Numbered from the stretch's first letter, positions 16,701 to 25,809 are shown. The stretch: DNA of 64,000 nt from Acetobacter sp. UBA5411 (GCF_002409645.1 NZ_DHNR01000031.1:1-64000), one strand, 5' to 3'. The notes: generated by a model not told the origin, from the letters alone. Made by a program: numbers and translations.

Positions 16701-18931
16701 TTCTGTACGCCCTGAGACAGCACAACAGTTCGCAAGGAAGCGTGCCGCGCAATGAGCTTGTTCCAGGCGTTTTCCAACTGTTTGGGATGCCACTCCCCAT
16801 CGATCTCAATATAAACGTATGTAGAGAATCCACCAAACGAAACGTTTTCATCTCTCCCAACAACATAGGCACGCTGAATGGGGCGGAGAGGGAATTCTCC
16901 TTCCACAGGCACGTCGTTTTTGGCGATCTCAGGTCTGGGAGAAGACACGCCATCCGCAGACGCAATACGCTCCTGTAGATCATCAAAACTGGCGCCGTCG
17001 AACAGAATATCCAGCGGGACTTCAACCCTGAACTGATTTTCGATCGCACCAGAAATCCGCATGGCTGTCAGAGAGTCCAGCCCAAGGGAGGTCAGGGGAA
17101 TATCGGTCCGCAGGGAACCCGGAGACAAACGGAGTGCTTCCTCCACAAAAACACGAAGCGATGGCTGGGAACGTTTATTTTCTTCACCAGCACCGGCTTT
17201 TTCCGGTTTATCCTGACAGACCCTGTTCTTGATCTGCTTGAACTCCTGAGCCTGATAGCGCTGCAATGCCGCACGTCGCTGCAATTTGCCGCTCGATGTT
17301 CTGGGAACCTGTCCTCTGCGAACAAAAAGTACTTCGTCCACACGCAAGCCCGCATCACGTGAAATCATCGAACGCAGAGCTGTTGTGGCTTCTTCCTGCT
17401 GCTGCTGACTGAGGTGCCAGTTATGCGGTTCAACGATAATGACCAGCCGCTCGTTACGATGATCATTATCGACCGAGAAGGCCACGCATGCCGCACCCTT
17501 CATGGCCAGATGACTTTCCATCACGATATTTTCGATATCATCCGGATAGTAGTTCTTGCCGTTAATGATAATAATATCTTTTAGTCGGCCAGTAATATAA
17601 ACCTGTCCATTGCTGACAAAGCCCATATCACCTGTACGCAGATATTTTTTACCCTCGACACCTTCAAGCGAAAAGTTGAATTTTTCTGCTGTTGCCTCAG
17701 GGTTTTCCCAGTATCCCTGTGCGACATTTTCGCCCGAATACCAGATTTCCCCTATCTGGGATGGCTTGCACTCAGCAAGAGTGTCTGGATCAACAATGCG
17801 CAGATCAGCATCGTTATAGATATCGCCACAGCCGACAAGCTCGACAGTTTCAACCGAACTCGAGGAATGAGCGACTTCACCTGCTGCAAGAGTCTGGCGA
17901 TCCACATCAAGGATATGCGCCATGGAATTATGCGCGCCGGAAACCCACAATGTTGTTTCCGCCATGCCGTAGCATGCGGTCACAGAAGAAGCCCTGAACC
18001 CCACAGGGGAGAACGTTTCATGGAATTTTTTCAGTGTAGGCGCCCTGACAACTTCAGCACCCGAAAAAGCCGTATTCCAACTGCTCAGATCGAGATCATC
18101 AGGTAATCCGTTCTGTGCGGCTTCGATGCACATACGGTAAGCAAAATCGGAAGCGCCACTGTAATTGCCCTTGTAGCGACTGATTGCGCGAAGCCAGTCA
18201 AGCGGCTGCCTTGTAAAGTGCAGAGGCGACAGAAGATAAGTTGAAACACCACTGAAGACCGGCTGGAGAAGGCATCCTATCAGGCCCATGTCATGATGGG
18301 CGGGAAGCCATGAGACAAGCACTCCACTCTCATCGACCTGAAAACCTGCTGCAATCGCCTGTGCGTTATAGACCAGATTGGCATGCGAGACGCATACACC
18401 ACGCGGAGTGCCGGTCGATCCGGATGTATATTGAAGAAATGCAATACTTTCAGGGTTACGCTGGTAGCCATCCCATTCTGATGCATCTCCCTCATTCTGC
18501 AACTCGGCAAGCTGTAACCACTCAAGAGTATCCCCAGTGGAGAGAGAGAGATGACGCCCAAGAACAGCTACGACTGTATCGGTGGCCAATCCAATCAGGG
18601 CGCCAGCGTTTTCAGCAACGCGCACTATACGATCAAGATGCCTGCTGGAGGCATAAGGCAGAACCGGGACGGGAAGGATGCCAGCATAGAGGCAACCAAA
18701 AAAGGCCACGACAGCATCAATACAGGGAGGATACAGCAAAAGGCAACGGGCGCCACGGGATGACCTTTTCAGAAGGGATACCGCAACCTTGCGAGCTCGG
18801 GCATCCAGTTCGGCATAGGTCAGGGATGCCTGCACATCCAACATTGTGTTGAGTTCTGAAAAAGCAATGGAGGCAGATTGAGCAGAAGCTCTTCTTGACA
18901 AGACATCAATGAAATCCGCACTTTTTACCAC
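13763..18931 (-). CDS. Lipopeptide synthetase FAAL-ACP-Cy-A(Cys)-PCP
   Basis: A 1722-aa single-chain assembly line. Domains: fatty acyl-AMP ligase (about 1-560, YTSGSTGTPRG at 168-178); acyl carrier domain (590-660, phosphopantetheine site Ser620 in GLDS); cyclization domain (678-1100); adenylation domain (1130-1625); peptidyl carrier (1640-1715, Ser1677). Cy motifs are clear: FPLRPIQRAYVVGR, D810-x4-D815, AGDFTRIEIL, VVFTSGIG, SQTPQVVLDN. By alignment to GrsA I read the A-domain pocket as D-L-F-N-M-S-L-I-W-K (1328, 1329, 1332, 1371, 1400, 1402, 1426, 1434, 1435, 1622), a cysteine code. Predicted action: activate a fatty acid, condense it with cysteine and cyclize to a 2-alkyl thiazoline. There is no terminal release domain. 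The start is GTG 18931 with AAAGG upstream. Confidence 0.93.
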   Translation of the reverse strand: MVKSADFIDVLSRRASAQSASIAFSELNTMLDVQASLTYAELDARARKVAVSLLKRSSRGARCLLLYPPCIDAVVAFFGCLYAGILPVPVLPYASSRHLDRIVRVAENAGALIGLATDTVVAVLGRHLSLSTGDTLEWLQLAELQNEGDASEWDGYQRNPESIAFLQYTSGSTGTPRGVCVSHANLVYNAQAIAAGFQVDESGVLVSWLPAHHDMGLIGCLLQPVFSGVSTYLLSPLHFTRQPLDWLRAISRYKGNYSGASDFAYRMCIEAAQNGLPDDLDLSSWNTAFSGAEVVRAPTLKKFHETFSPVGFRASSVTACYGMAETTLWVSGAHNSMAHILDVDRQTLAAGEVAHSSSSVETVELVGCGDIYNDADLRIVDPDTLAECKPSQIGEIWYSGENVAQGYWENPEATAEKFNFSLEGVEGKKYLRTGDMGFVSNGQVYITGRLKDIIIINGKNYYPDDIENIVMESHLAMKGAACVAFSVDNDHRNERLVIIVEPHNWHLSQQQQEEATTALRSMISRDAGLRVDEVLFVRRGQVPRTSSGKLQRRAALQRYQAQEFKQIKNRVCQDKPEKAGAGEENKRSQPSLRVFVEEALRLSPGSLRTDIPLTSLGLDSLTAMRISGAIENQFRVEVPLDILFDGASFDDLQERIASADGVSSPRPEIAKNDVPVEGEFPLRPIQRAYVVGRDENVSFGGFSTYVYIEIDGEWHPKQLENAWNKLIARHASLRTVVLSQGVQKILEAPGKYTIPVADFSGLSEEERQEALLACTRDNENRVLPLGVWPLFDLKISKTGYGKNRLHFGIDMLIADLSTIIILLSEMNQLLQGEDLPTLPETGFQSYVAYEQAAQSGKTRENALRYWQDRIADIPPPPLSIASLQGQRPRLGRRKYVLSEDLWAGLVQNGERFGLTKSTVMCAIYAEVLGRWSGNAHFHLSLPLNDRLPVDLNIDRVAGDFTRIEILEIDNRNGKSFADRSSDIQKRLRADLAHRMVDGVGVLQLMSRAAPETTECGRVVFTSGIGLPGLTTDPDLWILGEEVGGISQTPQVVLDNHVFEMHGGLVVNWDAMENAFPEGFLDSMFESYVALITDLASSPDAWFKTSPLLLTCEQRLTRDHVNATETVLPQGNLDDLFGKQVALTPDAPALLGQGSDTALSYIELRKLADGIAHALGQAPLSGLTGVAIGKSFSGLAAILGVLQSGSGYIPIDPELPLLRREQILAKSGISRVVVSEENADDPAWSGLEKIIVDTNGAVVRTIPASGMVDEKKSGFEDLAYVIFTSGSTGEPKGVALNHRGPLNTITDLIRCYDINENDRFLALSNLNFDLSVFDIFGPLSSGGAVVLPTAEQLRNPGQILQLMTETGVTIWNSVPALMDTLIDHIENAEEPIPALKLRLVMLSGDWIPPTLPARISAIWPDARVLSLGGATEASIWSISHPIMGSEEGWTSVPYGKPLGNQTFDIFNDRQESCPDWVEGEICIGGMGLAQGYLHDPVRTAEHFVTDPRSGRRFYRTGDLGRYRPNGVIEFLGRRDDQVKINGYRIELGDIEKVLVSHEQVSKAIVLRHGDRYTGRLVAYIVLSDSNEFSLHELKETARDALPHYMVPERIVVLDELPLTANGKIDRKALKAKEMSFGETCAGSVGNETIEKLRKIVSDVMGIGEIPSHISAFDLGATSMHLIRIRRRIESEFGCKIGLANLFQNPTVESLSEYLHENVEKVQA

Positions 18932-19691
18932 TTTGATTGACCTTTTCGACGCCCAGTATGCTGCAAGAATTAAGATAAGGCATTACGCTCAGCCCAAGCA
19001 TAATGTTCTCTATTTGTTATTTTTTATCATGTATATTTTTCACCTATTTTTGTGATTATTAAATAAATCTCTAAAAAATGCGATATGCGATCGTAGTTGC
19101 TTTTGCAACCAAGATAATAATTATTTGCATCGTTTTAACGATAAGGGATTATAATTAAAAGATAATCTTATTTTTCAACTCATACCTTCATAAAACCCCT
19201 ATTGATTTCACATAGACTAAGATGTATATTTATAAATATGTAAATTTTTTATATATTTATTGTCATCTTGAAACATAACTACCTTAACTATGAAGAACCA
19301 ACACCAAATACGCAATTTTTCTGTGTAAAAAAGCTAAATTTTCCCGATCGCGTGTCAAAAGGAAATTATTTGGCTCCAAAGGCATAAGCGATACAGGGCA
19401 TTCCATTTATTGTGTATGTTTATTGAAAATATTTCTTACAGAAAACTTTAAATAAAGTAGATAGTTACTGTAACTGCATGGTTATTTTCAATGAATACAT
19501 CTACAATCACAAATTGCACTAAAAATACGCTATCAAAATATTGGCAAAAAAATGCGATTACAGCATCAAAATACCGCAACCGCATTTAAAACAGAACTAG
19601 TCATCTCAGAAAAAGCACGACAAACTCTGACACCACCAACAGGTGACCACAATTCCCCTCATTGCTTTTCTGATTTGAGCAGGCAGAGGTT
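18932..19691. other. AT-rich intergenic region upstream of the lipopeptide operon
   Basis: About 760 bases with no credible gene, far richer in A and T than flanking genes. It should hold the promoter of the minus-strand synthetase operon and the end of the double-glycine peptide transcript. It contains a small hairpin GTTGC-TTTT-GCAAC (19096-19109), a Fur-box-like sequence (19113-19131) and the 13-base word TATAAATATGTAA (19231-19243), which recurs upstream of the peptide gene. Confidence 0.7.
19113..19131. promoter_or_regulatory. Possible Fur-type iron box
   Basis: This 19-mer matches the classical Fur consensus at 13 of 19 positions by eye, with GATAAT exact at the left end. It lies about 180 bases upstream of the synthetase start. 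In such AT-rich DNA a chance match is possible. Confidence 0.25.
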
Positions 19692-20006
19692 TTAGAGGCT
19701 GAAGCCCAGGAAGCTGAAGCCATACTGGCCGGTTGCCGCCGTGTTGCTCAGGTGAGACACGCGGGATTCCGTTCCACCAAGCAGGTAACCAGCTGAAGAA
19801 ATAGCGTCCGTACCATCCTGAATGATGCTATCGACAACGCCTGTAGCCGGGCCAAGGCCAACATCATGAAGAAGCCCACCGAAAACGTTTGTCTGGTCCT
19901 GCAGCGTGTTGATGCCGTTAGCAACAGAAATCAGCGCGTTACCCAGACCACCCAGAAGGCCGCCACCAGAAATTTCGTTCATTTCTTCAGCGCTTAGTGT
20001 TCTCAT
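19692..20006 (-). CDS. Double-glycine leader peptide (bacteriocin/microcin-like)
   Basis: A 104-aa peptide. The first 15 residues, MRTLSAEEMNEISGG, fit the class II bacteriocin leader: Leu -12, Ser -11, Glu -8, Met -7, Ile -4, Gly -2, Gly -1. Cleavage would give an 89-aa mature part that is rich in Gly, Leu, Ser and Ala, has no cysteine, and ends in GQYGFSFLGFSL. I chose ATG 20006 because GAGG stands eight bases upstream; a TTG five codons earlier would swallow that site. Leaders of this type are cut by ABC exporters with a C39 peptidase domain, and none is encoded in the window. Function as a toxin or signal is unproven. Confidence 0.75.
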   Translation of the reverse strand: MRTLSAEEMNEISGGGLLGGLGNALISVANGINTLQDQTNVFGGLLHDVGLGPATGVVDSIIQDGTDAISSAGYLLGGTESRVSHLSNTAATGQYGFSFLGFSL

Positions 20007-20490
20007 GACAGAATGCCTCAACAGTTAATTCAGAAAGAATTGTAGAAAAGATGCATTACTTCTACAGAAAATATATTTAGCATTAACCTACTTTATGGTC
20101 AACTATATTTACTTAAATAGATATAATTATCACATTTTTAACGCGTAAATATAATGTATAAATATGTAATTATTATACACTTTTGATATATTTACTGCGA
20201 ATTGCGCCATCCTAAATCAGAGCGAACAAGTTTTCACACGCATTTATAAGGGCATCATGTCATTGCCAACCACATGATGCGGCGCACCTGCACCGTTTCC
20301 ATATGACAGAAATCTGTCCGATAGAGCCGTTCTTACGATCCAGAGAAAAGCAATATCGATTACAGAAACTTCTATTTTACAGAATGATTTTTAAATACGG
20401 CTCTTGCCGCTCGTTTAACAAAAGTCTTATCAAAACGTATTCAAACGGCCCGTATCTCTTAGCAGGACGCAGGATAGATCCTGGAATCCG
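20007..20490. other. AT-rich intergenic region upstream of the double-glycine peptide gene
   Basis: About 480 bases without a supported gene. The part near 20090-20200 is very AT-rich and probably holds the peptide promoter. It repeats the word TATAAATATGTAA (20157-20169) found upstream of the synthetase. A short plus-strand open frame starting at 20303 runs into the antisense of the glycosyltransferase and looks spurious. Confidence 0.6.
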
Positions 20491-21693
20491 CTACTCTCCG
20501 ACGCCCTGTTCCATAAAGCGTCCAGCCAAGCCTTCGTCCAGCATTTCATCGTAAACCGCCAGCGTCGCCTGCTGCATGGATCGGGTCGTGTAATGCTCCA
20601 GCACGTTGAGCCGGGCAGCATGACCCAACGCCATACGCTCTTCATCCGTCGCTTCCAGCGTGGCGGCGATCATTTCCGCAAGAACACGCGCATCTCCGGG
20701 CGGAAACAGCAGGCCGGTTTCACCATGCCGGACCGTCTCCACAGCCGCACCATGCGCTGCAACAATGACAGGCCGCGCCATTGCCTGCGCCTCAACCACC
20801 ACGCGTCCGAACGGCTCTGGGCGCAGGGACGGCACGACAACCATCTCGGACAGGGCGAGAGCTGCCGGCATGTCCGTGCAATGACCACCGAACCGCACAT
20901 GCGGTGTCAGCCCAAGTTCGACAACACGTGATTTGAGCTGAGCCGGAAAACTCGATTTCTCCGGTGTCTCTCCCGCGAACACGCAGACCCACGGACGTGT
21001 CGTCCACCGTTCCCGGATCATGATGGAAAGCGCATCCAGCAGCAGCCCCTGCCCTTTCCACTCCGTCAGCCGGGCTGGCATGAGAATGATCGCGGCCCCA
21101 TCATCCTCGATGTTCCATGAATTCAGAACAGCGCTGACACGATCTCCGCGCACGTTTTCGGGATCGAACTGCACCGTATCCGCCCCCCGAGGGATGATGC
21201 GCAGTCGATCGTCTCCGACCTCATATTCCCGCCTCAGACGGTCCGCGATGAACTGGCTGATGGCAATGACGCGATCCCCGGCAGCCAGCACGGCGTTATA
21301 GGCCTTCTTGCCCCGGAAGTTCGCGTTATGAACCCCATGCCATGTGGTGATGAAAGGAACCTTGCGCGAACGGCAGGCCAGCTTCGCCGCCCATGCAGGC
21401 GCGCGCGATCGGGCATGGACCAGACTGACCTTTTCCTTCCTGATGATCGCCTTGAGTTTCCGTGCATTCCGCAGAATGGCGAAGGGCGACTTCCTGCCGA
21501 GCTCCAGCGGAATATGGCGACCACCATAGTAAGCGATCATCGGGGCCAGCCGCCCTTCCGCACTGGCCACAAGCGGTATCCCTCCAGCCTGCGCGATGGC
21601 CTGCACCATCTCCACGGTGCCACGTTCCACACCGCCCGCATCAAGAGCAGGCAGAACCTGAAGAATGACTGGGCTACGGGCTAACGCATTCAT
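20491..21693 (-). CDS. Family 4 glycosyltransferase (GT-B fold)
   Basis: A 400-aa GT4 enzyme that would transfer a sugar from a nucleotide sugar, probably in LPS or exopolysaccharide assembly. The acceptor domain begins ILQVLPALDAGGVERGT, and the nucleotide-sugar domain carries the conserved PSLRPEPFGRVVVEAQAMARPV segment with the EX7E glutamates, plus GETGLLFPPGD. I prefer the ATG at 21693, directly before the first strand; an ATG six codons upstream also exists. It is divergent from the TPR gene and close to a GT9 transferase, which supports a cell-surface role. Donor and acceptor cannot be told. Confidence 0.88.
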   Translation of the reverse strand: MNALARSPVILQVLPALDAGGVERGTVEMVQAIAQAGGIPLVASAEGRLAPMIAYYGGRHIPLELGRKSPFAILRNARKLKAIIRKEKVSLVHARSRAPAWAAKLACRSRKVPFITTWHGVHNANFRGKKAYNAVLAAGDRVIAISQFIADRLRREYEVGDDRLRIIPRGADTVQFDPENVRGDRVSAVLNSWNIEDDGAAIILMPARLTEWKGQGLLLDALSIMIRERWTTRPWVCVFAGETPEKSSFPAQLKSRVVELGLTPHVRFGGHCTDMPAALALSEMVVVPSLRPEPFGRVVVEAQAMARPVIVAAHGAAVETVRHGETGLLFPPGDARVLAEMIAATLEATDEERMALGHAARLNVLEHYTTRSMQQATLAVYDEMLDEGLAGRFMEQGVGE

Positions 21694-21849
21694 AATTTTC
21701 GCGGATAGCACGGACCAGCCAATCCCGCACCTTGTTGTCTCTTTTTTCGTTCGGCCTTGACCACAGCGTCCTCCCTGCCCTCAATGGTTGCCATGACTGG
21801 TCCGGCCCCTTCCCCGTCTCGGGTTTCCGAACTTTCCCCTTCGCTTCAC

Positions 21850-22731
21850 ATGGCGACGGGACAGCGAAAAACCGCCCTGATTCCGGGCAGTCCTACAGCA
21901 ACAACCCTCATGCTGCTCGCCTCCCTGACAACCGGTACCTGCGCTCTTCACGCAGCCTCCGCCCCACTTCCTCCATTCGTCCTGTCCGACTGCCTCGCGC
22001 TGCTGGATGATGATCCCTCGGATGTGGATGACTATGTGTCCAGCCACACGGTTACAGGCAATGAGCGCGCGATCGGACATTGCAGGGCTGTTGCGGACGT
22101 CATGACCGGAGACGCTCTCGCCGGGGCGGAACAGCTTGATCAGCTATCCCATGAAACGGCAAGGCATGAGGTGGGTGCGGATGATGATTCCACCGAGGAA
22201 CGGGCCAATGTCGCGGCCGATGCCGCCCGTGCGTGGTTTGCCGCCGCCATGCCCGGCAAAGCGGCCGAAGCCGCAGGCTACGGACTGACACTGACACCGG
22301 AGTCCATCGCTCTCCGCCTGCTGAAAGACAAGGCGCTTCTCCAGCTCGATCAGCCGCAGACCGTCATCCGGGATCTGACGCCGCTCGCCAACAACCCTAT
22401 CCTTGCCGCGGAAACGCACAGGCTGAAAGCCATGGCGGAAATCCAGACCGGAGCTCTTACGCAGGCTAAAACCGACATTGAACAGTCTCTGGCGCTGGAA
22501 CCTGACGACACAACTTCCCTGCTTGGGCGCGGCATCATCCGCCAGCGCCTGAACGACCCGGAGGGCGCGCGTGCCGACTGGGAAAAGGTCGTGTCACTTG
22601 AGCCGGATTCCCACGAAGCCGATCTGGCGCGTCAGGACCTGACAGTGCTCGCCTCCGACCCCGATGCGCTTCCGCCGAGCGATGTGACGCTGCACGCCTC
22701 TGCGGCCTCTCCCGTGCCGGACACGCACTGA
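21850..22731 (+). CDS. TPR-repeat protein, probably exported
   Basis: A protein of about 293 aa from the ATG at 21850. A hydrophobic stretch TTLMLLASLTTGTCALHAASA near the N-terminus looks like a signal peptide. The rest is helical, with tetratricopeptide-like units in the second half (for example LLGRGIIRQRLNDPEGARADW followed by EKVVSLEPDS). TPR proteins serve as scaffolds, and no partner is evident. The frame is open further upstream to 21757, but that would bury the signal. It precedes the GT9 gene by about 60 bases and may share its transcript. Confidence 0.7.
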   Translation: MATGQRKTALIPGSPTATTLMLLASLTTGTCALHAASAPLPPFVLSDCLALLDDDPSDVDDYVSSHTVTGNERAIGHCRAVADVMTGDALAGAEQLDQLSHETARHEVGADDDSTEERANVAADAARAWFAAAMPGKAAEAAGYGLTLTPESIALRLLKDKALLQLDQPQTVIRDLTPLANNPILAAETHRLKAMAEIQTGALTQAKTDIEQSLALEPDDTTSLLGRGIIRQRLNDPEGARADWEKVVSLEPDSHEADLARQDLTVLASDPDALPPSDVTLHASAASPVPDTH

Positions 22732-22792
22732 TACGCCTCTCCACTGCATGTCCTACTGGCGTGAAAGGGCAGGGCAGGGCAATCTGCTGCCC

Positions 22793-23710
22793 ATGACGCG
22801 CATTCTTGTCATCCGCCTCAGCGCCCTCGGCGATTTCGTGCAGAGTTTTCCTGCCTTCGCCGCCATCCGCGCCCATCACCCGGATGCCTCCATCACCCTG
22901 CTGACAACAGCGCCGTTCCGCGCGCTTGCCGAAGCCAGCCCGTGGTTCGATCAGATCGAGATCGATACGCGCCCGAAAATCACTGACTTCCGGGGCATGA
23001 AACGGCTCCGACAGCAGTTGAGCGGTTATGACCGGATCTATGATCTTCAGACCTCAGGCCGATCGAGCGGATATCGCCGTCTGGCCGGAAAGGCCGACTG
23101 GTCCGGCATCAGAGGCAGCGGCCCTCTTTCGCACACCAATCCCAGCCGCACTCTCATGCACACCCGAACCCGCCAGCGCGACCAGCTCCGGGTGGCTGGG
23201 ATGGCGGAGGTGCCGGAGGTGGCCAATCTAAACTGGCTCACTTCGCAGGGCTCCCGGTTCACCGAGCAGCTCCGCACGCCTTATGCCGTCATCGTGCCGG
23301 GGGCGGCCCCCCATCGTCCGGGCAAGAGGTGGGCAGCGGAGCGCTATGGCGCGCTGGCTGCTCACCTTGCCGCAAAGGGACAGACGCTAGTTGTCATCGG
23401 CAGCAGTGCGGACACGCCTCTGGCGGCCGTCATTCAGTCAGTCTGCCCCGAGGCCGTTGACCTGACAGGAAAGACGTCCATCCTTGATCTGGGCGGCATC
23501 TGCGCCGGGGCCACCATCGCCGTCGGCAATGATACTGGCCCGATGCACCTTGCCGCCGCCGTTGGCTGTCGGTGTCTGGTGCTGTTTTCAGCAGAGAGTG
23601 ATCCCGGCCTTACAGCCCCCATCGGACGGTCCGCCGAGCAGGTTCGTGTGCTTAGGGTGCACGATATGGCAACTCTTTCCGTGGATAGGGTTGTCTCCGC
23701 CCTCGGCTGA
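22793..23710 (+). CDS. Family 9 glycosyltransferase (heptosyltransferase-like)
   Basis: A 305-aa GT9 protein. The start [18 protein letters not shown] is the classic N-terminus of LPS heptosyltransferases, and the C-terminal donor site is marked by [22 protein letters not shown]. These enzymes add heptose (or a related sugar) from an ADP-sugar to the LPS inner core at the cytoplasmic face. I chose ATG 22793 over an upstream ATG at 22748 because the first beta strand follows directly. It lies between a TPR gene and thrS on the same strand. Confidence 0.9.
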   Translation: MTRILVIRLSALGDFVQSFPAFAAIRAHHPDASITLLTTAPFRALAEASPWFDQIEIDTRPKITDFRGMKRLRQQLSGYDRIYDLQTSGRSSGYRRLAGKADWSGIRGSGPLSHTNPSRTLMHTRTRQRDQLRVAGMAEVPEVANLNWLTSQGSRFTEQLRTPYAVIVPGAAPHRPGKRWAAERYGALAAHLAAKGQTLVVIGSSADTPLAAVIQSVCPEAVDLTGKTSILDLGGICAGATIAVGNDTGPMHLAAAVGCRCLVLFSAESDPGLTAPIGRSAEQVRVLRVHDMATLSVDRVVSALG

Positions 23711-23787
23711 CGCCATTAAAGTCGGCCTTTCCCATGAGGACGTCCATCCCGGTCGTCCGTCCCATTCAATGCCTGGAGCATCCATCC

Positions 23788-25716
23788 ATGCCTGCCATCA
23801 CCCTGCCAGACGGTTCCGTTCGCCAGTTTGACGGAACGGTGACGGGCACGGACATTGCCGCGTCCATCGGTCCCGGTCTTGCCAAAGCGGCGATCGCCAT
23901 CGAAGTGGACGGTCAGCTCCGCGACATGGGCCGTCCCGTCGAACAGGACGCTTCCATCCGCTTCGTTACCCGGAAGGATACGGAAGCGCTGGAGATGATC
24001 CGCCATGACGCCGCGCATGTGCTGGCGGAAGCGGTGCAGTCGCTGTTTCCCGGCACACAGGTCACCATCGGCCCGTCGATCGAGAACGGCTTCTATTATG
24101 ATTTCTACCGCAACGAGCCGTTCAAGCCGGAAGATTTTCCAGCCATCGAACAGCGAATGCACGAGATCATCAAGGCCAACGCGTCCTTCACCCGCGAGAC
24201 ATGGCCGCGTGATGAGGCGATCAAGTTCTTTGAAGATCGTGGTGAGCGCTTCAAGGCCGAACTGATCCGCGATCTGCCGGGCGACGAGGAAATCTCGATC
24301 TATCGTCAGGGCGAGTGGCTCGACCTCTGCCGTGGTCCGCATCTGCGCAGCACCGGCGATGTCGGCAACGCCTTCAAGCTGATGAAGGTGGCCGGCGCCT
24401 ACTGGCGCGGCGATCATCGCAACCCGATGCTGACCCGTATCTACGGCACTGCATGGCGCGACAAGAAAGAGCTGGAAGCGCACCTGCACCAGCTTGAGGA
24501 AGCGGAACGCCGTGACCATCGCCGCATCGGCAAGGAGATGGACCTCTTCCACATTCAGGAAGAAGCGGTCGGGCAGGTCTTCTGGCACGCCAAGGGCTGG
24601 CGTCTCTACACGGCGCTTCAGGATTACATGCGCCGCGCCCAGACCCGCGCCGGATATGAGGAAGTGCGCACGCCGCAGCTCGTCGATCGCGCCCTGTGGG
24701 AAGCGTCAGGTCACTGGAGCAAGTATCGTCACCATATGTTCGTGGCGACCGTCGAGGACGAGGACAAGACCCTCGCGCTCAAGCCGATGAACTGCCCCTG
24801 CCATGTGCAGATCTTCCGTCACGGCCTGCGGTCCTACCGCGAACTGCCGCTACGTATGGCCGAGTTTGGTGCATGCCACCGTTATGAACCGTCCGGTTCA
24901 TTGCACGGCATCATGCGTGTGCGTGGCTTCACGCAGGACGATGCGCATATCTTCTGCACCGAAGATCAGATTGCGGATGAGACCGTACGTTTCGTGGCGA
25001 TGCTGACGGAGGTCTACAAGGATCTCGGCTTCGAGCATTTCCGCATCAAGTTCTCGGACCGTCCAGAACAGCGTTCCGGTTCCGACGAAGTCTGGGACAA
25101 GTCCGAAGCCGCCCTCAAGCGGGCCTGTGAGATTGCGGGCGTGGAATATGAATATAATCCGGGTGAGGGCGCGTTCTACGGTCCGAAGCTGGAATTCGTG
25201 CTGCGTGACGCCATCGGTCGTGACTGGCAGTGCGGCACGCTTCAGGTCGATCTTGTCCTGCCAGAGCGTCTGGATGCGAACTACATTGGCGAGGACAGTG
25301 CCCGCCACCGTCCTGTCATGCTGCACCGCGCCATTCTTGGTTCATTCGAACGCTTTATCGGTATTCTGATCGAGCAGCATGCGGGCAAGTTCCCGCTGTG
25401 GCTTGCCCCGATGCAGGTTGTCGTGGCCAGCATTGTCAGTGACGCAGCGCCTTACGCCGAAGAGGTTGTCGCCCGTCTGCGCAAGGCCGGTCTCACGGTC
25501 GAGTCCGATACCCGTGCGGACAAGATCAACGCCAAGATCCGCGAGCATAGTGTTGCTCGTGTGCCGGTCATTCTGGTGGTGGGACGCAAGGAAGCAGAAG
25601 CCGGAACGGTGGCGATGCGTCGTCTCGGTGGTGCGGATCAGGAAATGCTGACGCTGGATGAGGCCGTCACGCGCCTGTCCGAGGAAGCGAAGGCTCCGGA
25701 CATTCGTCGGGGCTGA
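23788..25716 (+). CDS. thrS: Threonyl-tRNA synthetase
   Basis: A 642-aa class II aminoacyl-tRNA synthetase, the same length as the E. coli enzyme. Order: TGS domain (1-60, [16 protein letters not shown]), editing domain with [11 protein letters not shown], catalytic core with the zinc-cysteine segment NCPCHVQIF and motif 2 around [16 protein letters not shown], then the anticodon-binding domain. It charges tRNA-Thr in the cytoplasm. ATG 23788 matches the conserved N-terminus; an upstream ATG at 23734 adds 18 non-conserved residues. A terminator follows. Confidence 0.98.
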   Translation: MPAITLPDGSVRQFDGTVTGTDIAASIGPGLAKAAIAIEVDGQLRDMGRPVEQDASIRFVTRKDTEALEMIRHDAAHVLAEAVQSLFPGTQVTIGPSIENGFYYDFYRNEPFKPEDFPAIEQRMHEIIKANASFTRETWPRDEAIKFFEDRGERFKAELIRDLPGDEEISIYRQGEWLDLCRGPHLRSTGDVGNAFKLMKVAGAYWRGDHRNPMLTRIYGTAWRDKKELEAHLHQLEEAERRDHRRIGKEMDLFHIQEEAVGQVFWHAKGWRLYTALQDYMRRAQTRAGYEEVRTPQLVDRALWEASGHWSKYRHHMFVATVEDEDKTLALKPMNCPCHVQIFRHGLRSYRELPLRMAEFGACHRYEPSGSLHGIMRVRGFTQDDAHIFCTEDQIADETVRFVAMLTEVYKDLGFEHFRIKFSDRPEQRSGSDEVWDKSEAALKRACEIAGVEYEYNPGEGAFYGPKLEFVLRDAIGRDWQCGTLQVDLVLPERLDANYIGEDSARHRPVMLHRAILGSFERFIGILIEQHAGKFPLWLAPMQVVVASIVSDAAPYAEEVVARLRKAGLTVESDTRADKINAKIREHSVARVPVILVVGRKEAEAGTVAMRRLGGADQEMLTLDEAVTRLSEEAKAPDIRRG

Positions 25717-25730
25717 AATCTGTTCCATTG

Positions 25731-25766
25731 AAAAAGGCTCCGGAGATGTCTCTTCGGAGCCTTTTT
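25731..25766 (+). terminator. Rho-independent terminator after thrS
   Basis: AAAAAGGCTCCG pairs with CGGAGCCTTTTT around a 12-base loop. It is symmetric, with A and T runs on both sides, so it can also serve the convergent regulator gene. Confidence 0.9.
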
Positions 25767-25809
25767 CCTGATCTTTATGACCACAACAGCATGGTGAGAA
25801 AAACAGGTC

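Noticed and set aside
20303..20554. 83-codon plus-strand frame before the GT4 gene
   Set aside because: Its last third is antisense to the glycosyltransferase and no ribosome site is present.
23716..24588. 290-codon minus-strand frame opposite thrS
   Set aside because: Antisense shadow of thrS.
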